Source: Ailanthus altissimus
Taxonomy: Eukaryota > Streptophyta > Magnoliopsida > Sapindales > Simaroubaceae
Assembly: GCA_946807835.1 (NCBI GenBank)
Contig: OX327684.1
Span: 19,430,501-19,494,500 of the forward strand
Length of the DNA: 64,000 nucleotides
Reading direction: 5' to 3'
Position numbers and translations under genes: made by a program. The notes beneath the pieces were generated by a model that saw only the letters and a program-made list of their open reading frames with translations, ran no database searches and was not told the DNA's origin. Positions 32,624-43,818 of this stretch are shown piece by piece; the first letter of the stretch is position 1, and each line of letters starts with the position of its first letter.

Positions 32624-35600
32624 CACTTTTTTCTTTGAAAAATTAATACACAAATTTTTACTGTAGAAACTAACAGTTGTGTTATGCTAATATGTTATTG
32701 TATATTATAGGATGACCACTTTTAGAACAACAAATGGATGACAACCTTTAACCATTTCAACTGAGTCATTTTTTGTTTTTTTAAGAAGTAAATTGATTAA
32801 TTGTTTACTTTTTAAATATCCGCACACATAAATTATTATTAAACTTGAGCCAATCTAACCCATGTATCTCCTTTTCTTGAGAGGAAAATCTAGTAGAGCC
32901 CTGTTTTAAATCTTGTGGCAGCAAGCTTAACAGTAAAAACTGCTTTGACATGATATGTCAAACACAAATGTACAACTCAGAAATCTTTCCGTGCACTGCA
33001 TCGAGATCGATCGTAAGCTGCGTTGCTGCTGCAGGCTGCAGCATTTAGGTTTCTCCAAATAGAAACCCAAATGTTATCGGCCTACTCGTCGTATGGCCTC
33101 ATTTCAGTTGCCGTTCTAATCTCCTCTACTACACAACACACACGCAACCTCTCTTTCTCGATTTCATCATTGTTTTTTTTTATGGGTCCCAAAACTTTTA
33201 CCTTTTTATTGCCAAATTACTAGTCTAATTTGCCAATATGAACAAGTTAAACTGATGCAATACCCAAACTTGTAAGTAATAAAGAGAGTGAATAATGGGG
33301 AATTTCTGAAATAAATCACATCCCCTCGAGAAATGAGAAAGGTTAATTTCTTTGCTTTGCTTAGCAGGAATCTGAGCGAGCCTGCATTATACTAACTGTG
33401 AGGTTCTCGCGTCCGTCTTTTTGCCATTTAGGTCTCTTTTCTTTTTACATATTTCTTGAAAATAGTTGTAAGCAGAACTCTCTGTCTCTCTCTAATAATT
33501 ACGTGAGAAATTAATGAGTAAATTGGAAGTCTCTACGTTAAGAGTAAATGTGATGACGAGTCTCTTACTGTTTGGTTACTGTAATTATGGATGTGACGCC
33601 ATAATTTTGCATCAAACAAAATGTCTTATAGCTTGTCAGCTGTGAGTTGAGTGATCTGATCTACATCTTTCTCTTTAATTTCACTACATTTTTCTGGGTT
33701 ATTCAAATGAAGGCATGAAATGCGACAGAGGATGAATCAAAAGTAAGCTGGTTAAAACATAGTGTAGTTTAATTCTTAAGGTGCATTCTTTTAGCTGATT
33801 TAATGTTCGATCATAGTAGCTTCGAGCCGATCAAAGCCTTGGTATGAGTTAACGTAACATGATTGCTTTCATTGAGTTGCAAGGATTTGTGCATGGGATT
33901 CTTAAGAGAACTCTTGCTTTAAATGAAATGAATTTGAAAATGGGCCTTCAAGATCTGAAGTGTTGAGAGAACGCCTCTTGCATGTGTATTAAATTCTTTT
34001 TTTCCTTTTCTCTTTTACTAATGAATTTAAGTTATTTATAGCATAAAACAAATGTATCATTATTAAGATCATCTTATGTGATTAATTCAAAACAAAACAA
34101 ACAAATAAACAGATGATCTTATACGACACAAATCTTTAAGATTTGAACTACAATTTACAATATAAACTAAATGAACCGAATGGAAATATTATGTCGAAAA
34201 TTTATTTTACAATAAGAAAAATATTATGAATTTTTCAAATAAAGAAACATGTATATATTAGGTTATATTCATGTCATCCATTAATTATTTCAACTTAAAT
34301 TATTAACGTGAAGTTTTTAGTTTAATTTTTAAACTTTTATTGAATTATTCAGCTAGTCTTTTATACTTTTCTAAATATTTTGTTAGTTCTTGTTGAAAAA
34401 AAAAAATTTAATAACATTTTTTTAAAAGTAAAAAAGTAAATAAATATGTATAATTATAATAAATAATTTTATAAGTAGATATATAAGTTTAATTATAATA
34501 AATAGTCTCATATTAATTAAATTTATTTTATTGTTCTTACTTTCACATGATAAAGAAATAATACTGAAATATTGAAAAAAAATATAAAAATAGCTGAATA
34601 ATTAACTAAACCTGAGAACGTGCATTTTAGAAAACAAGAATTGCATGGAGTGGCTTCTTAGCTATTAGAATATTAACTTATGGGGAGTGGGCATGTGATT
34701 AAGGCCATGTGTCTTTAATTTGTTAGTTTGATGCCGAGTTAAGTTTTAGTATTGATTAAATAGGTTATAAGAGGTGGCAATTTTTTTTTTTTTTGATATT
34801 TGGGCGGCAGATGTCTATTATAAAAGACAACTATTTACTTCATTTTTGCATGTGACAACAAAGAAGGAAAGAAATAAGAGGGTAAATGACATTTACACTT
34901 TAAAGATATTGTTTAATATTCAACTCAACTCTATGATTTTAATAATATTTATTTACATCTTTAATACAAGAATATTATAATAAATTGATAAAGTACCATT
35001 ATAAATAATGTCCTGTTATCGTTTGTTGATTGGAATCAATCACCAGCAAATACTATCTTGTTGGTAGACAATCATTGTTTATATAAACAATATCATACAT
35101 GAACAGTGCAAGACATTATTCGCAATGACTGTTCATCGTAAACAGTATCTACTACGGTAAAACACTATTTATGTGTGGTAGTGTTTATGTAAATAGTATT
35201 GCCACTCATTATTCAACAAAACCGTTGATTCGAACATCAAATTTTTGATCAAATTTCAATGTTTTGATGCTCGACTCTGAAGTTTCTACAACTTGGAGCA
35301 TTCGAATTTGATCTACAATAGGCACAAAGAATGTCATGGGTGGGGGAGAAAAATAAACTCTAAATGGCCTTCATGAGATGCACTTATGTAAGCTTTCCAC
35401 CGCAATGCAATCGCAGTCCGTTGCGAAAAGATCTCACAAGTAAAATTCACTATTGCGGGGAAAATAATGATATTTTACAGAATTTCACTAAATAGTGTGC
35501 AGTATCACTGTTCAGTATCACTGTTCACATGAACAGTATTTGCCACGGCAGATATTGTTCATGTTGAACAGTCATCACAAACAATACCCCCTCACTATTG

Positions 35601-36929
35601 ACGTATGATGCTGTTTATATTAACAGTGATCGTTCATTGGTAGAACAATATCTACTGTGACCAGTTTCGGTCGACAAGTGGCAGTGATATACTGTTTACA
35701 GTGGTAGTTTATCAATTTACTGTAATATTATTGTGTTAGAAGTTTAGATGGGTATTATTAAAATTATGAGAGTGATTTTAACAATACTTTTAGTATGTGA
35801 ATGTCTTTCGCCCCTAAAAAGAAAAAAGAGAAAGTAGATAGCAAAAAAGAAAAAAATGTATTTAAGTGATTAAATTTATATTCAGTAACTCAACCACTAA
35901 TAATTTTATAAAATTAAAATATTTATATTTTATAATTTATGATACATACTAATTTTAATAATATAATTTATTACTTTATAATTTAAGAAACATATCAATA
36001 ATTGATAGACCATATGTTTCAAATCCACCTCAAGAGTGTATACTTTTATGAGTGGATTATATATATATATATAATACTTTTAAAATAGTAATTTTATAAT
36101 TTAATTACACGTTATTAAATTTTTTGTATTCATAATTTATATTTAGACGGATTAATGTTAATATTAATTAAATGTATTTAAAAATATTTTTAGAACTTAT
36201 TATAACATGTTTATAACTATATTAATATAAAATTATTTAGAATATCAATATTAAATGATATTATATAATAATAATTTTTAAACCACCAAATACGTACCAT
36301 CCTCTTTAATTTAGTTTAATTTACGCATGCATGAGATCAATTTAATTATTTTAACCAAGTGACGAAATAATTTCATTGGTAAGACCATATCCTCCTCTCT
36401 GCTTGTGTGTGAGAATAATCATCGGGTGAGACCAATTTTTTCAAGTACAAATTTAGTATAATTTTTAGTATATATATGTTCAGCTTTAAAACAGATTTTA
36501 AGACAGGTTATATTTCACTATACATTTCCTGTTTATCTAATACATAGTTTAATGATTATTTTATAACATAAATTTATACAAATATATTATGTATGATTTT
36601 ATTGTTGTTGTTGCTATCATCATCATTGTTAGAAAGTATATATTATTTTTAAAATTTATGTTCACTCATAGAGCCACAAGGTATCTTTTTTCTATTTTTC
36701 TAAGTTGTCATAAGAATTCGTGCCATATGATATCTTCACATTTTGAGGTTAGGTAACAACATGAATAGTTGCATGAGTTGTCATGTTCATTTTTGTTGAG
36801 ACACGTAGCCTCGTTGCATCAAATACAAGGATTATAAAGCATGGTAATCTATAATTTTCAAAGGATCCACCTTGAATTTAGAGGAGGGCTTGGGTTAGAT
36901 CCTGTCATCATAGATTAAACTAATTATTC
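32624..36929. other. Region between Tat1 and Tat2, no recognisable gene
   Basis: No convincing coding frame. A 66-codon ORF at 33023 and a 68-codon ORF at 34774 have no recognisable content. The stretch 34250-36650 is strongly AT-rich with many A/T runs. The only structure I can point to is the inverted-repeat cluster at 35030-35710. Confidence 0.45.
35030..35710. repeat. Cluster of short CTGTTCA/TGAACAG inverted repeats
   Basis: Many diverged copies of a motif around CACTGTTCA and TGAACAGTATCTGCCACGG occur in both orientations, for example near 35093, 35125, 35175, 35505-35545, 35565 and 35610. One is the near-palindrome CTGTTCACATGAACAG at about 35520. The whole may be a decayed non-autonomous DNA transposon or MITE, but no clean ends were found. 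Confidence 0.6.
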
Positions 36930-37849
36930 CCCTTGAGATTTTAGTTCAAAGGCCACCAGGGGGTTAATTCAGCCCTTGAACCTCGAACAACCTAAAGTCC
37001 TCGGCCATAATTGAGCCTTGAAAGAATATTATAGATGCCATGGCTTACTTTCACAAAGGCTTTAGAACTACACAAGGTGATGACTTCAGAGATAACACTA
37101 AGTAAGGTACTTTTAATGATCAGTATAAACCGAGCAAGGCATCATTATTTTTGTTAGGACTGTGTACTTTTCTTCAAGTAAGAGCACTTATCTAAGGTCA
37201 TTTGATGTTGGTCGAGGACCAAAATAGTGGATTGGTCACACTAAAAACACAAGCTATCCTTAATTTGAGATTATCAAAATCTCAAGAGTCTTTGAAAAAA
37301 AAAACCTCCTATAATCTTATGATGTATCCGAAATAGGAAAGGAGATAGATTGCCCTAATTTTACTAAGACTCAATCATTAATGAACACCTATAAATAGAA
37401 GTTTTTTGGGTTCAGAGGGAAGGGGGTAGAGGGTGGAAGATGATTTCTCTTTGGTTTCACAACTCCTTTCAATCTTGTCAGAAGGACATATAATTCTAGG
37501 GCATCCTTGAAGGACTTCTCAAAGAAAAGACTTTGCCATAACCCTTAGGAAGACATCATACCACAGAGATTCACATCGTTGAAAAGGTAATTTATCATAT
37601 AGTCAATGGCTTAAAATGGCTATGCTTTATTATATTTTCTTTGTACAAATATTAACTCATAGTCGATTGGCAGTGGGCTAAAAACTTGGTAAAGTGGATG
37701 TAAGTTATTTCAAAGTTAAACTACTATAATCTTGTCTTATGAGTACTTGTATATCTTCCATATACTTTAAAAAGATTTCACACCCGTAAAAGGTGCCTAC
37801 GTGTCATCATCACAAGATGTAAAACCCCAAAAAAGCTCAAACTCTATTT
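36930..37849 (+). repeat. Tat2 left LTR, part before R1 copy a
   Basis: Colinear with the Tat1 LTR at lower similarity (TTATTCCCCTTGAG near 36932, TATAAATA at 37390-37397, AAACTACTATAATCTTGTC near 37720). The start is uncertain. The LTR resumes after R1 at 39712. Confidence 0.55.
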
Positions 37850-39711
37850 TGTTATAAATTGTGTATGTGAGAATGTGTATGGTTAGTGATATGCAAATTC
37901 GTGTCACACATAACATGTAATAGAAACATAAAATGCATTTCCAAACCATATTTCTTCAAAAATAATTCTATTATAGTAACAAGAAATATACATTTGAAGA
38001 ATCACCGATGTAGTTAGACGATTGGAATATGCAGTCTCACCTTGAAGTGTTCCTATAAATAATTATAGGTCATAACTATGGTGTACTCAGGACTTTAGAA
38101 TGATAGCTTTTGATTTGAGTTTGTTTTGCTTAAACTCTTTAAGCTCTTTAACTCACTCTCTAGATTTTCTTCTTATCAAGAAAAAATCATTTCATTTTCA
38201 TCAAAGACATACAATGGTCGAACCAAGAATAAGCCTTAAAGTATAACTCTTATACTTTCACTATATCATTCTTAAATGGACACTTGTCAAGCCTTTAAAC
38301 AAAGCTTATCTTAAAAAAATTATTGGCCGAATTAAATTCTTAGCCAAAATCCATGTCTTTGTTTTTGTTTTGTAATAGATAAATATCCATGACTTAATTT
38401 GCATTCAAGACAAGTGTCCCACACTTATCAAATATTAAGTAAAGCCTAACTAGTAAGATTAATAAAATAATACAAAATGGCTATTAATTCTTATGGCTTA
38501 ATAACATGCGTTAGATTCTAACAATTAAAATTTGACACGTGTCCTTTCTGAGAAGCACTAAAACCAAATCCTGCTTAGTTAAATTTTTTTGGGACCTAAC
38601 TCTTCAACCTTATTCGCTACCCTAGTGTTCAATGAGTACATTTCAAATAGTGAGACTCTCTAGGTTTACACTTGTTTGTCTTATAGAATATTTTTATAAG
38701 TTTGTGAATAATGTCCCACTTACATGTTACGGATACAAAAAAAGAGCACGTTGAACCATACAAGTTGAAGTTAATCATATTCGTATAGTCTCTCCATCAT
38801 ATATATTCTGGAAGAGTAGAAACATAGATCTTCACCATTAAATCTCTATCCGCTCGACCATGAACTTATATCCCAGATTTGTATTTTGATAAAAAATATC
38901 CGCAAACTCCTTTGTGATATTATTTTATCTTACGAAAACTCTTTTTCGGGATAATGCTTATAACTATAAGACTTTCTAAAATATAATCTCAAAGCATCTG
39001 GATATACAGCCTACTTATTAAATCGACCGATCCTATATTTATGCATATTGGGCTCTATAAACATCGAACTATAACCAACGACACCCAGAGGTTAGACTAT
39101 GAAAGGTCTATATCGTGATAAATCAAAGCATGGTAGATCACTTATAAGCCTACTGTGACGCTCAGGTTAAAAAATCACAAATACTACTCAACTCAAGAAA
39201 ACTATCAATTGATTACTTTAGTGGATGTGTATCAGAGGTTTTCATGAATCAGTTTAGCATCTAGTCTTACCTCAATGCTTGTATGTTTATTCGAGTTTTC
39301 ACTAAACTCACAATCTGCTAAGACTAATTGTTTGGACAATTCAAATATAGACATACACTGATCTATAAGATTTACCAATCTACCCATGTTGGTAAATATT
39401 AATCAGGAATAATGTGTTTGAGAATATACCATATAATGAAAATTTTTAGCACAATTTGTAACTCATTGCAACTATATCATTATAATAAATATTCTTAGAT
39501 TTTTGTTCTATTTTAAACAAGGCTCTAACTCTTAGAATTACTAACTCTTAGTCTTGATCTAAATACTTTTAGGTCAAATATAAACTCTAATGTCTAAAAA
39601 GGAATAAGATTATTACCATATAATAAATTAACGATTTATAAAAATATGCATTGTGTATATATCAATATATTCATATAAAATTTAGAATGGTACGTAAGCA
39701 TCATCTTAACA
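37850..39711 (+). repeat. R1 repeat, copy a
   Basis: About 1.86 kb inserted in the Tat2 left LTR. It starts TGTTATAAATTG and ends CTTAACA. It is homologous along its length to copy b (40881-41987 plus 56523-57695), copy c (59930-62235, inverted) and copy d (63020-63737). Shared blocks include GAGACTCTCTAGGT, GAACCATACAAGTTGA and GACTATGAAAGGTCT. TG and CA ends suggest a solo LTR, but no coding sequence identifies the parent element and no clear target duplication was found. Confidence 0.65.
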
Positions 39712-39776
39712 AGTTTCTCCCAAAATTATAAATTTGACTCGTTGGCTTTGAATAGCCCAAAATTTTGGGGTCAATA
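39712..39776 (+). repeat. Tat2 left LTR, end
   Basis: Reads through TTTGACTCGTTGGCT to GGGGTCAATA. The same block closes the right LTR at 63790-63844, and a similar one closes the Tat1 LTRs. Confidence 0.65.
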
Positions 39777-39777
39777 G

Positions 39778-39797
39778 TTTAATGTCATTTGTGCAAA
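39778..39797 (+). other. Tat2 primer binding site, degenerate
   Basis: TTTAATGTCATTTGTGCAAA at the same position after the LTR as the Tat1 site at 26447. It is more decayed. Confidence 0.4.
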
Positions 39798-40179
39798 ACA
39801 AACAAAAGGCCATACCTTTAAAATGCATCACAACTATTAATTTGCTCATAAAGACTTGAGAATTGAGAAGAATTAGCATAGCAATAGAGATAATAAGAAC
39901 CCGAGAAAGCCTTTAATCATGGTTAGAAAAGGTCACTATAAAGTATATGGAAAGATCTAACTACTAATGTGAAAAGTCCAAACATGAGGGAGCATTTCCA
40001 AAAGAACCTAACAGATGCAAAATAACACCAGATAAGACCTTTAGCTATTTATTTAATGAATTCCCTATTTTTGAATTCATCATTATAATGGTTATTTATG
40101 AACATTAGAATCTCATTAGACTAGGCCACATAGTAATAATCTTATCTTTTAGGAACATTGGCACATGCCTGAAAGGAAT

Positions 40180-40830
40180 TATTGAAGAACCAAAAGGTAT
40201 GGGTTAGGCCCCTATTATGCTCATATGAACTTTTTGGTCAAAAGAGCAAAGGGTATGAGGTAAGGCCCTTATGACCTCATTGGTTAGTAGAAAAGTAGAG
40301 GGATATGCGGTAAGACCCCTATGACCCATCTGGTCAGCAGAAGAGTCGAAGCGTGCAGGGCAAAGCCCTTATGACCCTTTTAATTGATTAAAGATTTAAA
40401 GGATACGAGGAAAGACCCTTTTGACTTCATTGGTCAGTAGTGGAGTCGAGGGGTACAGGGTAAGTTCCCTATGACCTCATTGGTTGATCAGTTAAAGAGC
40501 CAAGGGGTACGGGAAAGGCCCTTATGAATCCCTCGGTTGATCAAAGAACTAAAAAGTACGAGACAAGACCTCTATAACACCTTTGGTTAAAAGAGCTAAA
40601 GGGTAAGAGGCAAGGCCCATTTGACCTTTTTGATCAGAAAAGCTAATAAGTATGGGGCGAGGCTTTTATGAACCCTTTGGTTAGTAGAAGAGGAAAAGGG
40701 TACAGGATAAGGCTCTTATGACCTCTTCATTTGATCAAATAACCAAGCGGTATAGGACGAGTTCCCTATGACCATTTCAATTAAACAGAGAAACTGAGTA
40801 TAAGATAAGGTCCCTACAACCTCCTTAGAC
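40180..40830 (+). repeat. Tat2 tandem array of hairpin-forming units
   Basis: About eleven degenerate units of roughly 55-65 bases. The consensus is GAGCCGAGGGGTAYGGG, then TAAGGCCCTTATGACC, then YYTTTGGTTGATCA. As in Tat1, the two ends of many units are inverted complements, for example AACCAAAAGG near 40190 with CTTTTTGGTC near 40230, and GCCAAGGGG near 40499 with CCCTCGGTT near 40532. The unit sequence differs from Tat1 but the layout is the same. A last unit lies beyond R1 copy b, at about 57740-57800. Confidence 0.75.
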
Positions 40831-40880
40831 CATTAATCAATGTTTAATGTGCTATTCTATGGGTTCATGCATGTGCTTTG

Positions 40881-41987
40881 TGTTTATTACAATATAATTT
40901 ATACATCTCATACATACATATATATATATATATTGCGCAGCAGAACTAAAAATTTAATTTTATAATGCAACAAAGATGTACTGAAATTTAAATTTTCATT
41001 ACACTAATGAGATTGTGAATCACCTTTGAAGCCTTTGAAATTTTTTTCAAACTTGAGCTCACATTAAAGTGCTCTCTTTGATAATTCTAGATTTCAACTT
41101 GGTGGGCTTGGAATGCTAGAATGGTAGCTTTTATTTTGCAACATTTTCTAAAACAACTTTTACTTTGGTCTGTTTTAATTTTGGATGAGATAATGGGACT
41201 TGGAAGAAAATAGCAACACTTGCTTTTTCTTCTCTTCTCTTCTCCACCAAAAAAGTGGTTATTTCTCTCTCTTTGCAAAGATGATGAACAAAACTCTTTC
41301 GTTCACCTTTTCCATATATTGGTCTAACACTTTTACATGAAGGATAAAAGCTGAAAACTATTTTTGTCTTATTTCCCTCCAATTAGATGAACACTTTTAA
41401 GTCTTTAACAAAATATCTCTGAAGCCTTTTATTGTTTTAAGCCATCAAAAGTACACTTGTCACTATTTTAAACAATGTGTCCTTTCCACAAATAAATCTT
41501 ATTTAATAAGCTTCACTAAAATAATAAGACCTTTACAAAAGTGATAAGTGTGCAAGTATTTAGTTAAAACTTATCCAATAAGCTTTAATACAATCATTAA
41601 ATCTATGAATAGTGTACAACACTCGTCATCATCCTACACCAATGCTTAACCATTAAGCATTCTTAAAATAATTAAGTACATAACATGTATCAAATACTTG
41701 TACAAGTATTATTCAAAAGCTTATTCTTTAAGGCTTAGTGATGTGTCAAATTTCAATAATTAAAATTTGACATGTGTCTAATTTCAGAGGTCTCAAAATT
41801 GAGCTCTCTCCTCAGATCAAACTATTTGACCGAGTGCGTTATATTCTCTAGAAGTCCCAATAACAAATTCTACTCACCCATAATAGCTTCTTAATCAAAC
41901 TTTTCGATCAAGGATGCCACATCTCGAGAAGTTCCAAAATTAAACTCATTTACATTCTCCTCGGATCGAGCTATTCGAATGAGGATG
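40881..41987 (+). repeat. R1 repeat, copy b, first part
   Basis: Begins near TGTTTATTAC, or possibly at TGCGCAGCAGAAC (40934). It is colinear with R1 copy a (GCTAGAATGGTAGCTTTTATTTTG near 41110 against 38095). It is interrupted at 41987 by the Athila-like element and resumes at 56523. Confidence 0.65.
41982..41987. repeat. Target site duplication of the Athila-like element, left
   Basis: AGGATG, an exact match to 56523-56528. Five bases would be usual, so one base may be a chance match. Confidence 0.85.
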
Positions 41988-43428
41988 TGATGAACACTTG
42001 AAATTATACATTTAATAAGAGTTTTACATGATTGTTTTGTATTACTAGTGTATTTAATTTTCTTAACTTAAGTATGTTTACAATATTGTACTTAATTATC
42101 TTTTAACTGTTTTGTGGTAGGTTTGGTAAAATGGGCATAAATTTCTACTTAAAGATCCAATTGAGGTGATTCTTAATCCTGTGCAGAGATGACTCAATGG
42201 GCTAATATATTGTATTTCACAAAATATTGAAAATTCGAGTGTTTAGAGGGTGAAAAATGGCATAGAACAGAATTGATCTGCAATACAGGCCCAGTTTGAA
42301 CAGTTATCAATATTTGGCCCATAACTATAGAAATACGTATCTAATACGTATGAGATCACTCAATTTGGAAATATAAGAGACTTATCTACAACTTTTATGT
42401 TTTGAGTGACAGCTAATTCGGATCACAACAATTCCAAATTGGATAATCAAGTGGGTGCCCAAGTGATAATGAATGTGAATTATTTTGCCACCATTCTTGA
42501 CTTTCATCAACCAAGTAGTTCCCTCCAAATTTGTCTCGATTTATCAATGTTTTTCTATAAATAGGTGGCTTGTTTATGCCTAAAGAATGTAATTAGAAAG
42601 TTAGAATTTAGTTCAAAATACTTGTCCTTTGTATCAATTTCTTTGTAAATTTATTTCTCTTGTTTACTATTAAATCATATTATTTCTTCTTCCATTTCTT
42701 TTCTTTTTCTTTAGTTTTATTATATTCAAATAATTTTCTTTAAGCTAAGGTGAAAGGGTGAAGCTCTTGGCAAGGTAATAAGATATGTTTAATATTTATT
42801 CATGAATTTAATTCTTCATTTTTAAGTGATGCAAACTTATATATGATGTATTTATTTTATTTGTAGAATTAATACCATTTCTTCTAAAGTGGTGATTCTT
42901 GATTTATTATTGACAAACTTAATACTTGGCATAATAAATTCTTGAAACCATTTACAAGATTTGGTGTATATAACCTTTCTTGTAAAGTGGGAGTCTTGAT
43001 TTATTGTAGACAAATATAAAGATTGGCATAATAAATACTTGAACCCATTTATAAGATTTGGTGTATAATAATTGAAAGAAATAAATACTAATCAATATAT
43101 AAATGATGATGAACTTTAATTGCTATATTTTTCGGTTGGAACCTCCTTTGTGTGAGGATTCCAATTGAGTTATAAAAAAATAAAAAGTTAAATATATTAT
43201 TACTTCTTATGCCAAGAGTGAATCCCCGTAACCTTAGCTTTTTATTTGAATTGGTTAATTAAAATAATATTTGCAAACATCTTATACTGCATTAATTATC
43301 TTTAAAGTGTTTATAATTTGTAATTTTAATTCTACTTCCCTGTGGATCGACCCCGTTCTCATCGGGTTATTTATTACTTCGACAATCCTGTACTTGGGAA
43401 TAACTTCTATATTCTGGACCCCGTGTCA
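41988..43428 (+). repeat. Athila 5' LTR
   Basis: 1441 bases, TGATGAACACTTG to CGTGTCA. The start is supported by the solo LTR at 27584 and by the target duplication. TATAAATA lies at 42556-42563. Confidence 0.93.
42556..42563 (+). promoter_or_regulatory. Athila LTR TATA box
   Basis: TATAAATA followed by GGTGGCTTGTTTATG. It is conserved at 55653-55660 and in the solo LTR at 28150-28157, so it is probably the promoter of the genomic transcript. Confidence 0.7.
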
Positions 43429-43434
43429 AGTTTT

Positions 43435-43452
43435 TGGCACCGTTGCCGGGGA
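43435..43452 (+). other. Primer binding site, tRNA-Asp
   Basis: TGGCACCGTTGCCGGGGA, which matches the complement of plant tRNA-Asp at all but one base. It starts 6 bases after the LTR end. tRNA-Asp priming is typical of Athila elements. Confidence 0.9.
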
Positions 43453-43499
43453 GGTAAAATTAATATTTTGTTTTGTTGTTGTTTGTTTGTTTATTTTAT

Positions 43500-43660
43500 T
43501 TTTATGGAAGGCTAAGCCTCCTAACGTGCTTTACTTTATTTATTATTTACTTTTTATTTTCGTTAAATATATTTTCATGAAAGGCTGAGCCTCATACTCT
43601 TTATTTATTATTCACTTTTTATTTTCATAGAAGGCCGAGCCTCCTAACGTGCTTTATTTA
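43500..43660 (+). repeat. Leader repeat with AGGCTNAGCCT cores, three copies
   Basis: GGAAGGCTAAGCCTCCTAACGT, GAAAGGCTGAGCCTCATACT and GAAGGCCGAGCCTCCTAACGT begin near 43505, 43579 and 43628. Each is followed by a CTTTATTTATTATT-type tail. Each core is a small palindrome. They lie in the untranslated leader between the primer site and gag. Confidence 0.75.
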
Positions 43661-43818
43661 TTATTTTGTTTTTATATAATCTAACATTACTAATCTAACT
43701 TCTAATTATTTATCTTTATTTTGCTTTTCGTTTTTCCTATTTTATTTACTTGTGTTTAGTATTTATTTTTCTCTTATTTGTATTATTTATTATTATTGTA
43801 TTGTATTTTATTTCTTTT

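Noticed and set aside
33023..33223. 66-codon plus ORF in the region between Tat1 and Tat2
   Set aside because: No family resemblance, hydrophobic low-complexity content, and no gene structure around it.
37850..39711. R1 as part of the Tat2 LTR itself
   Set aside because: The Tat1 LTRs lack it, the right LTR of Tat2 has R1 at a different position, and removing R1 joins the flanking LTR blocks seen at 63738-63844.
43750..43818. ATG at 43750 as the gag start
   Set aside because: The first 23 codons are a run of hydrophobic residues encoded by the T-rich leader. ATG at 43819 begins the sequence that looks like gag.
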